This document shows, piece after piece, positions 34,341-42,489 of a DNA stretch of 64,000 nt; the stretch's first letter is position 1, and each line of letters opens with the position of its first letter. Both the position numbers and the translations under genes were made by a program. The notes beneath the pieces were generated by a model. The model had not been told where the DNA came from, did not search any database, and saw only the letters and a program-made list of their open reading frames with translations. This stretch comes from Streptomyces sp. TSRI0281 (lineage in GTDB: Bacteria; Actinomycetota; Actinomycetes; Streptomycetales; Streptomycetaceae), in NCBI RefSeq assembly GCF_001905125.1, contig NZ_LWLE01000023.1:310001-374000 (forward strand), in the 5' to 3' direction.

Positions 34341-36017
34341 ATGGGTGTCATCCGTGACCATCCCGAACTGGCGCTCTTCCTCTGTCTTGCCGCCGGATAT
34401 CTGGTCGGCAAGCTCCGCGTCGGCCCGATCACCCTCGGCGGCATCTGCGGGACGCTGATCGTCTCGCTGCTGCTCGGCACCCGGCACATCAGCGTCAACG
34501 ACGACGTCAAGACCGTCTTCTTCGCGCTGTTCATCTTCTCGCTCGGCTACATGGCGGGCCCTCAGTTCTTCGCCAACCTCAACCGCAGGAGCCTGCGCTT
34601 CTTCGCGCTCTGTCTGATCGAGCTGGTCTGTGTCCTCGGCATCGCCTACGGCCTGGCCAAGGGGTTCGACCTGGACGTCGGCACCGCCGCCGGCATCCTG
34701 GCGGGCGCGGCGACCGAGTCCGCGGTCGTGGGTACGGCGACCGAGGCCATCGGCAAGCTCAGCGGGCTGACCGCCGATCAGATCGACCGGTACCAGGGGC
34801 ATGTCGCCACCGCGTACACGGTCTGCTATCTGTTCGGCCTGATCACCATCGTGCTCTTCACCAGCCAGATCATGCCGATGCTGCTGCGGATCAACCTGGC
34901 GGACGCCTCGCGCGAACTCTGGGAGAAGATGCGCGGCGGAGCGGCCGGCCTGGAGTCCGACGAGCGCGAGGCGCTGCCCGGCACGGTCGGCCGCACCTAT
35001 CTCGTGACCCTGGCCGACGGGCGCACCATCGGGGAGCTGGAGACCGCGCTCGGCGGCCGGATCACGGTCGAGGGCGTCAAGCGCGGCAGCAAGCTGCTGA
35101 CGCCCGACGCCGGCCTGGAACTGACGCTCAGCGACCTGGTCCAGGTCGTCGGGCGGCGCGCGGCCATCATCGAGGCGGGCCGGGAGATCGGCCCCGAGAC
35201 GCCCGCCGTTCCGGGTCTCGACACCCCGCTGGCCACCAAGCAGGTCGCCGTCACCGAGAAGGCCACCCACGGCCGGACCATCGACCAGTTGGAGAAGAAC
35301 CATCCCGAATTCCGCGCGGACGGGGTCTACATCACCGAGGTCGTGCGCAACGACCAGCAGTTGCCCGCCTCGGGCCGCACCACGCTCTACCGCGGTGATG
35401 TGCTGACCCTGGTCGGTGCGCGCGGCGGGCTGAACAAGCTGGTCGCGAAGATCGGCGCCGTGGTCAGGAACGACACGACCGACTTCATCTACCTCGGATT
35501 CGGCATCGTGGCGGGCTCCCTGCTGGGCCAGATCGTCATCAACGCCGGTGACATCCCCATGTCGCTCGGCACCGGTGGCGGCTGTCTGATCTCCGGCCTG
35601 ATCTTCGGCTGGTTCCGCTCCCGCAAGCAGACCTTCGGTGCCTTCCCGCCGCAGGCCGCGAGCACGCTCAAGGACCTGGGCCTGGCGGTCTTCATCGCCT
35701 GCACGGGACTGACCGCCGGGCCGCAGGCATGGCCGCTGCTCAAGGAGTACGGGGCGCTGCTGCCGTTCGCGGGCATCGCCATGGTGCTGGTCCCGGCGAC
35801 GATCTCGCTGATCGTCGGCCGCAAGCTGCTGAAGATCGAGAAACCGCTGCTCATCGGCGCCATCGCCGGACAGCAGTGCTCCACCCCCGCGATCACCTCC
35901 ATCACCCAGGTGGCCCAGAGTTCCGTGCCGCTGCTCGGCTACACGATCACGTACACGCTCTCGAACTTCCTGCTGCCGCTCACCGGGCCGATCCTCGTCG
36001 GCGTCCTAGGAGCCTGA
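34341..36017 (+). CDS. Aspartate:alanine exchanger family transporter (AspT-like), copy 1
   Basis: 558 residues. Five membrane segments at each end flank a large cytoplasmic region with TrkA-C/RCK-like strands (residues about 205-380), the AspT/YidE plan. Conserved motifs GYMAGPQFF (near 72), AGILAGAATESAVVGTATEA and AGQQCSTPAITSIT are present. AspT-type carriers swap aspartate(-) for alanine(0), creating a membrane potential. Copy 2 starts 1 bp after the stop and the aspartate decarboxylase gene follows, which supports this substrate. The ATG at 34341 follows GTGAGGCG. Confidence 0.88.
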   Translation: MGVIRDHPELALFLCLAAGYLVGKLRVGPITLGGICGTLIVSLLLGTRHISVNDDVKTVFFALFIFSLGYMAGPQFFANLNRRSLRFFALCLIELVCVLGIAYGLAKGFDLDVGTAAGILAGAATESAVVGTATEAIGKLSGLTADQIDRYQGHVATAYTVCYLFGLITIVLFTSQIMPMLLRINLADASRELWEKMRGGAAGLESDEREALPGTVGRTYLVTLADGRTIGELETALGGRITVEGVKRGSKLLTPDAGLELTLSDLVQVVGRRAAIIEAGREIGPETPAVPGLDTPLATKQVAVTEKATHGRTIDQLEKNHPEFRADGVYITEVVRNDQQLPASGRTTLYRGDVLTLVGARGGLNKLVAKIGAVVRNDTTDFIYLGFGIVAGSLLGQIVINAGDIPMSLGTGGGCLISGLIFGWFRSRKQTFGAFPPQAASTLKDLGLAVFIACTGLTAGPQAWPLLKEYGALLPFAGIAMVLVPATISLIVGRKLLKIEKPLLIGAIAGQQCSTPAITSITQVAQSSVPLLGYTITYTLSNFLLPLTGPILVGVLGA

Positions 36018-36018
36018 G

Positions 36019-37722
36019 GTGATCGATTTCCTCAACCGGAACATCTTCCAGCCCCATCCCGAACTGCTCGTCTTCGTCGTCATCGCGCTCGGCTTCCTGC
36101 TCGGCAAGGTCCGGTACAAGGCGATCGCGCTCGGCGCGGTGACGGGCTGTCTGGTCGCCGGGCTGGTGCTCGGCGCCCAGTTCAAGGTGCAGATCGACGA
36201 CACGGTGAAGAACCTCTTCTTCATCATGTTCCTGTTCGCCCTGGGCTACCGGGTCGGCCCGCAGTTCTTCCGCGGCCTCAAGAAGGACGGCCTGCCCCAG
36301 GTCGTCAACGCCGTCGTCGTCTGCGTCACCGGGCTGCTGGTCTCCTGGCTGTTCGCCTCACTGCTCGGTTACGGTCCCGGGCTGGGGGCCGGTCTGATGA
36401 GCGGGGCGCTCACGCAGTCGGCCGCCATCGGTGTCGCCCAGGACGCCATCGGGACACTGCCCGGCCTCTCCTCCGCCGAGGTGAAGACCCAGGAGAACCT
36501 GGTGGCGGTCGGGTACGCGGTGACGTATCCGCTCGGCACGATCCTGTGCGCGATGCTGCTGGCCAATGTGCTGCCCCGGCTGTACCGCAGGAACCTCGCC
36601 ACCGAGAGCGCCGAGCTCGCCGCCGAGCTGGACGCCCCGAACGAGAGCCCCGACGAGGGCGAGGGCTACTACGAGGTGGTGCTGCGCGCGTACACCGTCC
36701 AGCGCCCCGACCTCGTCGGCCGCACCGTCGAGGACTTCGAGAACCAGCAGAAGGAGCTCGGCCGACGCGTCTACCTCACCGGTGTCCGCCGCGGCGGCAC
36801 GGTGCTGGAGCACGACCAGGAACGGGCCCTGGCGCTCGGCGACACCCTCGCGGTCAGCGCCCTGCGCCACGACCTGGTCGACTTCGACGCCCGTACGCAC
36901 ATCGGCGCCGAGGCCGACGACGTCGAACTGCTCGGCTACCGCACCGAGACGCTGCATGTCGTCGCCTCGGAGAAGGCCCAGCTCGGCCGGACCGTCGAGG
37001 AGCTGCGGCGCGAGCCGTTCATGGTCGGCGTCTACCTCGACAAGCTGTACCGGGCCGGCACGGAATTCCCCTACCGGCTGTCCACGAAGCTGGAGCGCGG
37101 CGACACGGTGATCCTCACCGGTCCCGAACGGCTCGTCGGCCCGGCGGGCAGGGAGATCGGCAAGCCCGTCCCGACGAGCTTCGCCACCGACATGATCTGG
37201 GTCGGCCTCGGTATCTTCCTCGGCGGCTGTCTCGGCATCCCGGCGCTGACCGCGGGCGGGGTGCCGATCTCGCTGTCCACCTCGGGCGGCGGCCTGATCA
37301 TGGGTCTGGTCTTCGGCTGGATCCGCGCCAAGTACCCGACGTACGGCAATGTGCCGCCCGGCGCCCAGTGGTTCATGGACACGCTCGGGCTGTGTCTCTT
37401 CGTCGCGGTGGTCGGCATCAACGCCGGGCCGAGCTTCACCGGCGGACTGTCCACGGCCGGCTGGGGGCTGCTCGTCCTCGGGGCGGTCGCCACCGTCGTA
37501 CCGCTGATCGTCGGCTTCCTGGTCGGGCACTACATCCAGAAGATCCGGTTCCCGATCCTGATGGGTGTGCTGGCCGGTGGCCAGACCACCACGGCTGCGA
37601 TCGGCGCCGTCAACGAAACCTCGAAGTCGCAGATCCCCACGCTCGGCTACACCATCCCCTACGCCGTCGGCAACGTCCTGCTGACCGTGTGGGGCGCCGT
37701 GATCGTCATCCTCAACCACTGA
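36019..37722 (+). CDS. Aspartate:alanine exchanger family transporter (AspT-like), copy 2
   Basis: 567 residues, same two-bundle architecture. It has GYRVGPQFFRG, SGALTQSAAIGVAQDAIG and the C-terminal AGGQTTTAAIGAVNETSK. Identity to copy 1 is moderate, so the two may form a heteromer or differ in substrate. The GTG at 36019 begins 1 bp after the first copy's stop, implying coupled translation. A cytoplasmic TrkA-C-like pair is seen near residues 225-375. It is followed 23 bp later by aspartate decarboxylase. Confidence 0.88.
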   Translation: MIDFLNRNIFQPHPELLVFVVIALGFLLGKVRYKAIALGAVTGCLVAGLVLGAQFKVQIDDTVKNLFFIMFLFALGYRVGPQFFRGLKKDGLPQVVNAVVVCVTGLLVSWLFASLLGYGPGLGAGLMSGALTQSAAIGVAQDAIGTLPGLSSAEVKTQENLVAVGYAVTYPLGTILCAMLLANVLPRLYRRNLATESAELAAELDAPNESPDEGEGYYEVVLRAYTVQRPDLVGRTVEDFENQQKELGRRVYLTGVRRGGTVLEHDQERALALGDTLAVSALRHDLVDFDARTHIGAEADDVELLGYRTETLHVVASEKAQLGRTVEELRREPFMVGVYLDKLYRAGTEFPYRLSTKLERGDTVILTGPERLVGPAGREIGKPVPTSFATDMIWVGLGIFLGGCLGIPALTAGGVPISLSTSGGGLIMGLVFGWIRAKYPTYGNVPPGAQWFMDTLGLCLFVAVVGINAGPSFTGGLSTAGWGLLVLGAVATVVPLIVGFLVGHYIQKIRFPILMGVLAGGQTTTAAIGAVNETSKSQIPTLGYTIPYAVGNVLLTVWGAVIVILNH

Positions 37723-37745
37723 AACGCACGGGAGCGGAGACCACC

Positions 37746-39392
37746 ATGCCCAAGACCACCCCCAGCCGCGAAGAGATCCGTTCCTTCGCCCAGCTCAGCC
37801 CGTTCGAGCTGAAGGACAAATTCATCACGATCGCCCAGTCGGCGCAGAGCGACAAGCCCGGCCAGAAGGGCAAGACGACCCGGGCCATGCTCAACGCGGG
37901 CCGCGGCAACCCGAACTGGGTGGCCACCGGCCCCCGCGAGGCATACCACGCGCTGGGCTACTTCGCGATCTCCGAGTCCCGCCGGGTGTGGACGGCCGAC
38001 AACCTGGGCGGTATGCCGGAGGAGGTCGGCTGCGCGGAGCGCTTCGAGCACTTCACCCGTACGCACCCGGAGCTGCCCGGCATCGAACTGCTCAAGGCGA
38101 GTGTGGATCTGGCGGTCAAGCGGTTCGGCTTCGACCCCGATGCCTTCGTCCACGAGCTGGCGGACTCCTCGATCGGCGACAACTACCCGGTACCCGGCCG
38201 GATTCTGCGTCACACCGAGCAGATCGTGCGCGGGTACGTCGCGGACGAGATGTTCGACCACCGGCCGCCCGCCGGGCAGAACCTGAGCCTGTTCGCCACC
38301 GAGGGCGGCACGGCGGCGATGTGCTACATCTTCGACTCGCTGCTGAAGAACGGGATTCTGAGGAAGGGTGACCGGATCGCCCTGATGGTCCCGGTGTTCA
38401 CCCCGTACCTGGAGATCCCGGAGCTGGACACGTACGACTTCGACGTGGTCCGTGTCGAGGCCAGTCTGTTCACGGAGACCGGGGTGCGTCAGTGGCGCTA
38501 CCCGGCGGAGGAGATCGCCAAGCTCGCCGACCCGACGGTGAAGATGGTCTGCTGCGTCAATCCCAGCAATCCGCCCTCGCTGGCGCTCTCCACGAGGGTC
38601 TCCGAGCAGATCATGTCGATCGTCGCCGAGCAGAACCCGAATCTGATCATCGTGACCGACGATGTGTACGGCACCTTCGTGGAGGGCTTCCGCTCGCTCG
38701 CCGCCGATCTGCCGCGCAACACGATCCTCGTGTACTCCTACTCCAAGCACTACGGCGCCACGGGCTGGCGGCTCGGGGTGATCGGGCTGCACGACGACAA
38801 CGTGATCGACGCGATGCTGGCGGCACAGGGCCCGGACGAGAAGGCCCGGCTGAACAAGCGGTACGGGACGCTGTCGCTGGAGCCGGAGAAGATCACGTTC
38901 ATCGACCGGCTGGTCGCGGACTCCCGGCAGGTGGCGCTGAACCACACCGCCGGGCTGTCGCTCCCCCACCAGGTGATGATGTCGCTCTTCTCGCTCTTCG
39001 ACATGCTGGACGAGGGCCAGGCGTACAAGCACCGCATCCGTGCCATCGTGCGTCAGCGCCTGGAACTCCTGCTGGAGGGCGTGCACATGAAGATCTCGGA
39101 GGACCCCGAGCGGGCCGCGTACTACATCGAACTGGACCTGCTCGCGGAGGCCGAACGCGTCCACGGGAAGCCGTTCGCCGACTTCCTGGAGAAGAACTAC
39201 GAACCGGTCGACCCGCTGTTCCGGCTGGCCGAGCAGACCTCGGTGGTACTGCTGAACGGCGGCGGCTTCGACGGGCCGGAGTGGTCGGTACGGGTGTCGC
39301 TGGCCAACCTGGACGACCTGGACTACCTGAAGATCGGCCACCATCTACGGGCGATCTTCGATGAGTACGCGCAGGAGTGGCAGTCCCGGTAG
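37746..39392 (+). CDS. aspD: L-aspartate 4-decarboxylase / bifunctional aspartate aminotransferase
   Basis: 548 residues, a PLP fold-type I enzyme. The PLP lysine lies in YSYSKHYGATGWRLG (near 337). The N-terminal FELKDKFITIAQSA and GRGNPNWVATGPREAY are typical of the AspD family, and the length fits. It turns aspartate into alanine and CO2, consuming a proton. With the two exchangers upstream it forms a decarboxylation cycle that can drive proton-motive force or acid tolerance. The start follows GGGAGCGGAGACC. Confidence 0.93.
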   Translation: MPKTTPSREEIRSFAQLSPFELKDKFITIAQSAQSDKPGQKGKTTRAMLNAGRGNPNWVATGPREAYHALGYFAISESRRVWTADNLGGMPEEVGCAERFEHFTRTHPELPGIELLKASVDLAVKRFGFDPDAFVHELADSSIGDNYPVPGRILRHTEQIVRGYVADEMFDHRPPAGQNLSLFATEGGTAAMCYIFDSLLKNGILRKGDRIALMVPVFTPYLEIPELDTYDFDVVRVEASLFTETGVRQWRYPAEEIAKLADPTVKMVCCVNPSNPPSLALSTRVSEQIMSIVAEQNPNLIIVTDDVYGTFVEGFRSLAADLPRNTILVYSYSKHYGATGWRLGVIGLHDDNVIDAMLAAQGPDEKARLNKRYGTLSLEPEKITFIDRLVADSRQVALNHTAGLSLPHQVMMSLFSLFDMLDEGQAYKHRIRAIVRQRLELLLEGVHMKISEDPERAAYYIELDLLAEAERVHGKPFADFLEKNYEPVDPLFRLAEQTSVVLLNGGGFDGPEWSVRVSLANLDDLDYLKIGHHLRAIFDEYAQEWQSR

Positions 39393-39406
39393 GCCCCCGG
39401 TCCAGG

Positions 39407-39440
39407 TGCTGCGGGGCACCGGATCAGGCGCCCCGCAGCA
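39407..39440. terminator. Bidirectional hairpin between aspD and the FadR-type gene
   Basis: TGCTGCGGGGC and GCCCCGCAGCA form a perfect 11-bp stem. The stop codon of the convergent FadR-type gene (39424-39426) lies in the loop. Confidence 0.8.
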
Positions 39441-40146
39441 TGTCGAGGGTGGCCTCCAGCTCGGCCCTGGCGGTCCGGGCCGCCTCCTGCGCGTCGCCCG
39501 CGACCACGGCCCGGACGAGGGCGGCGTGGGTGTCCTCGCCGTGGCCGGGGTGGGCGGTGCGCAGGTCCAGCAGGTCGACGAGGTCGATCAGGCCCTGGCG
39601 CAGGGCGGGGGCGAACTCCGCGAACAGATCGGTGAGTACGGGGTTGTGGGCGGCGGCCACGACCGCCCGGTGCAGCGCGATGTCCGCGTCGACGAACTCC
39701 GCGTCCCCCCGGCCGCTCGCCGCCCGGCGGGCCGCCATCGCCCCGTCCAGGGCGACGAGGTCGTCCTCGGTGCGGCGCTCGGCGGCGAGCCGGGCCGCCT
39801 CGACCTCGACGATCATCCGGACCTCGTAGACATCGGTGACCGCGGCCCGGCGCAGCCGCGTGGGCCAGTCCTCGTGCGGGCGATCGGCGATGACGAAGAC
39901 CCCGGCGCCCTGCCGGGCCTGGACCAGCCCGGTCGCGGCCAGGGCGCGCACGGCCTCGCGGACCGTGGAGCGGCCGACCCCGAGGGTCTTGGCAAGGGTG
40001 GTCTCGCCGGGGATCTTCGTGCCGACCGGCCACTGTCCGCCGGTGATCTGCTCGCGCAGGTGGTCCGTGGCCTGCTCGACGAGGGGACTGGGGCGGAGCG
40101 GGCCGAGGGGGCGGCCGAGCGGACCGGGCGAGGACACGGGTTTCAC
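39424..40146 (-). CDS. FadR/GntR-family transcriptional regulator (FCD domain)
   Basis: 240 residues. The N-terminal winged helix-turn-helix (KIPGETTLAKTLGVGRSTVREAVRAL, shown by its core GVGRSTVREAV) is at about 38-70. A C-terminal FCD helical domain (about 100-235) has the metal-ligand pattern HRAVVAAAHNPVL with nearby Asp/His residues. It is probably a local regulator responding to a small organic acid or amino acid. It converges on the aspT-aspD operon and diverges from leuA, so either could be its target. The GTG at 40146 is chosen as the first start in frame. Confidence 0.88.
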   Translation of the reverse strand: MKPVSSPGPLGRPLGPLRPSPLVEQATDHLREQITGGQWPVGTKIPGETTLAKTLGVGRSTVREAVRALAATGLVQARQGAGVFVIADRPHEDWPTRLRRAAVTDVYEVRMIVEVEAARLAAERRTEDDLVALDGAMAARRAASGRGDAEFVDADIALHRAVVAAAHNPVLTDLFAEFAPALRQGLIDLVDLLDLRTAHPGHGEDTHAALVRAVVAGDAQEAARTARAELEATLDMLRGA

Positions 40147-40154
40147 CTGTCAGG

Positions 40155-40184
40155 TTGTCTGAGGACTTGTTCGGTGGCTACTGT
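40155..40184 (+). promoter_or_regulatory. Predicted leuA promoter (leaderless leader peptide)
   Basis: TTGTCT (40155-40160) and TACTGT (40179-40184) with an 18-bp spacer predict a start at about 40191, the A of the leader-peptide ATG. It begins 9 bp from the divergent FadR-type start codon. Confidence 0.55.
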
Positions 40185-40190
40185 ACCGGC

Positions 40191-40238
40191 ATGACGCTCA
40201 GCGGTCTCCTTCTTCTCGGCTGCCGCGGCGGGGCCTGA
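40191..40238 (+). CDS. leuL: leuA leader peptide
   Basis: A 15-residue ORF, MTLSGLLLLGCRGGA, with four consecutive leucine codons (CTC CTT CTT CTC). It appears leaderless, starting at the predicted transcription start. Stalling at the leucine codons when charged tRNA-Leu is scarce would free the downstream antiterminator. Leader peptides of this kind are known upstream of leuA in Streptomyces. Confidence 0.85.
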   Translation: MTLSGLLLLGCRGGA

Positions 40239-40282
40239 AGCGACCGGCACCCCGCCGCGGGGTGCCGTGCTGTGCCGGTCGC
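40222..40282 (+). promoter_or_regulatory. leuA transcription attenuator
   Basis: Two exclusive structures can form. CCGCGGCGGGG (from about 40223, overlapping the end of the leader ORF) pairs perfectly with CCCCGCCGCGG (40250-40260) as antiterminator. Alternatively GGCACCCC and GGGGTGCC (40246-40266), extended by GCGACCGGCAC with GTGCCGGTCGC (40240-40282), form the terminator stem. Confidence 0.8.
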
Positions 40283-40311
40283 GTCCGGCGACCCGAGAAG
40301 AGACCGTTTCC

Positions 40312-42180
40312 ATGTCCGACGTCACGCCCGGCTTCCTGCCCGACTCCACCTCCGACGTCATGCCCGGCCCCACCTCCGACATCGTGTCCGGCCCCACGTC
40401 CGGCCCCATCTCCGGATCCACGTCCACGATGCATGGCTTCCCCACCCTCCGTACGCCACGCGGCCCCGTCCCGGCCGGCGCGCCCGCCTGGAATCCGCAG
40501 CGCGCCAGCGAGATGCCCTCGCACCGCTACCGCTCCGCCTTCGACCGCGTCGAACTGCCCCTGACCGGCCGTCGCTGGCCCGACGCCCGGATCGAGCAGG
40601 CACCCCTGTGGGTGCCGGTCGACCTGCGGGACGGCAACCAGGCGCTGGCCGAACCGATGGACACCCCGCGCAAGCGCCGGATGTTCGACCTGCTGGTGAC
40701 GATGGGGTTCAAGGAGATCGAGGTCGGCTACCCCTCCGCGAGCCGGACGGACTTCGACTTCGTACGGCATCTGGTGGAGAGCGGGGCGGTGCCCGGCGAC
40801 GTCACCCCCGTCGTCTTCACCCCGGCCAGGGCCGACCTGATCGAGCGGACCTTCGCGTCCGTGGCGGGGATGGACCGCGCGGTCGTCCACCTGTACATCC
40901 CGACGGCGCCGGTCTGGCGCGAGGTGGTGCTGGGCCGCAGCCGGGCCGAGGTGCACGGGGTGATCCGGGAGGCGGCGACACAGATGGCGCGGCTCGCGGC
41001 GGCAGCGCCGGACACGGACATCCGGTTCGAGTTCTCCCCCGAGGTCTTCATCCTCACCGAGCCGGACTTCGTCCTGGAGATCTGCGACAGCCTGACCGAG
41101 CTGTGGGACGCCTCCCCCGACCGGCCGGTGATCCACAACCTCCCGGCCACGGTGGAGATCGCGACGCCGAACGTGTACGCCGACCAGATCGAGTACATGC
41201 ACCGGAACCTGGCCCGGCGGGACTCGGTGATCCTCTCGGTGCACCCGCACCACGACCGCGGTACGGGGGTGGCCTGCGCCGAACTCGCCGTGCTGGCGGG
41301 CGCCCAGCGCGTGGAGGGCTGCCTGTTCGGCAACGGGGAGCGCACGGGCAACGTGGACCTGGTGAACCTCGCGCTGAACCTGCACGCCCAGGGGGTCGAC
41401 CCGATGATCGACTTCTCCGACATCGACGAGATCCGCCGCACGGTCGAGCACTGCAACCGGCTGCCGGTGCCGCCGCGCCACCCGTACGGCGGCGACCTCG
41501 TCTACACCGCGTTCTCCGGTACCCACCAGGACGCCATCAGCAAGGGCCTGGCCCACCAGGAGACGAGCGGTTCCGCGCTCTGGTCGGTACCGTACCTGCC
41601 GATCGACCCGGCCGACGTGGGCCGTAGTTACGAGGCAATCATCCGGGTCAACAGCCAGTCCGGCAAGGGCGGCATCGCCCATCTGCTGCACAGCAACTAC
41701 GGCGTGGACCTGCCGGCCGCGATGCGGGCCGACTTCTCCCGTGCGGTGCAGGCGGCCACGGACGACAGCGGGCTGGAGGCCACCCCGAAGGATCTGTGGG
41801 AGCTGTTCGGGGCGACGTATCTGACGCCGGGACGGGACGGCGCGGTCGCCCTCACCTCCTGGACGGCGGACCGCGGCCCGACGGGTGAGCACCGCTTCAT
41901 CTGCACGCTCCGGACGGACGACGGCCTGCGCGAGGGCGACTACGAGGGCACGGGCAACGGCCCGGTGTCGGCGTTCACGCACGCGCTGGCCGGTGCGGGG
42001 ATCGAGGTCGAGATCCTCACCTACACGCAGCACGCGACGGGGCGGGGCCAGGGCAGCCCCGCGATGGCGTACGTGGAGTGCCTGGTCGGCGGGCGGCGGT
42101 GCTGGGGTGCGGGCCAGGACACGTCCGTGCTGACCGCCTCGGTGACGGCCGTGCTCTCGGCGGTGAACCGGGCGGCCTGA
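40312..42180 (+). CDS. leuA: 2-isopropylmalate synthase
   Basis: 622 residues from the ATG at 40312. The DRE-TIM barrel shows VDLRDGNQALAEPMD (near 100) and HPHHDRGTGVA. The C-terminal about 150 residues are the LeuA dimer regulatory domain that binds leucine. The enzyme joins acetyl-CoA and 2-ketoisovalerate. The N-terminal about 45 residues are an unusual degenerate repeat of PGPTSDI/SGPTSG, so the real start could instead be a downstream ATG such as MHGFPTLRTPRGP at 40429. That would give about 583 residues, closer to usual. Attenuation by the leader peptide is the likely control. Confidence 0.93.
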   Translation: MSDVTPGFLPDSTSDVMPGPTSDIVSGPTSGPISGSTSTMHGFPTLRTPRGPVPAGAPAWNPQRASEMPSHRYRSAFDRVELPLTGRRWPDARIEQAPLWVPVDLRDGNQALAEPMDTPRKRRMFDLLVTMGFKEIEVGYPSASRTDFDFVRHLVESGAVPGDVTPVVFTPARADLIERTFASVAGMDRAVVHLYIPTAPVWREVVLGRSRAEVHGVIREAATQMARLAAAAPDTDIRFEFSPEVFILTEPDFVLEICDSLTELWDASPDRPVIHNLPATVEIATPNVYADQIEYMHRNLARRDSVILSVHPHHDRGTGVACAELAVLAGAQRVEGCLFGNGERTGNVDLVNLALNLHAQGVDPMIDFSDIDEIRRTVEHCNRLPVPPRHPYGGDLVYTAFSGTHQDAISKGLAHQETSGSALWSVPYLPIDPADVGRSYEAIIRVNSQSGKGGIAHLLHSNYGVDLPAAMRADFSRAVQAATDDSGLEATPKDLWELFGATYLTPGRDGAVALTSWTADRGPTGEHRFICTLRTDDGLREGDYEGTGNGPVSAFTHALAGAGIEVEILTYTQHATGRGQGSPAMAYVECLVGGRRCWGAGQDTSVLTASVTAVLSAVNRAA

Positions 42181-42489
42181 GCCGGGAGGGGCCCGAGCCG
42201 GTGCCCCGGAAACGCACGCCGGCGGGGACGGGGCGCGCGCCCCGGCCGGGGTGGGGGGATGGGGACCGGCCGGAGCGCGCGGGCGGTGGGGGGCTGCGGG
42301 AGCACGCTAGCGGCACCGATTCCGACAAAGGGGGCGATCCGGTCCGGAGTTGCGGTTCTTAGGGCGGACTTAAGGGACCCATCGGCGCGGGTTAATGGTG
42401 CGGGGCGGCGGTGGCGGCGGTGGCGGCGGTGGCCCGGGGGGGCGGGTCTTCGCGGGTCGACGGTGGGCCGGGGTGCGGGTCTTCGCGGG
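42181..42489. other. Convergent intergenic region with short repeats
   Basis: 309 bp between leuA and the kinase gene stops. It contains a 14-bp GC palindrome (GGGGCGCGCGCCCC, 42230-42243), a GGCGGCGGT microsatellite at about 42412-42440, and two copies of GCGGGTCTTCGCGGGTC starting at 42442 and 42475, the second reaching the kinase stop. No gene is supported. Confidence 0.6.
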
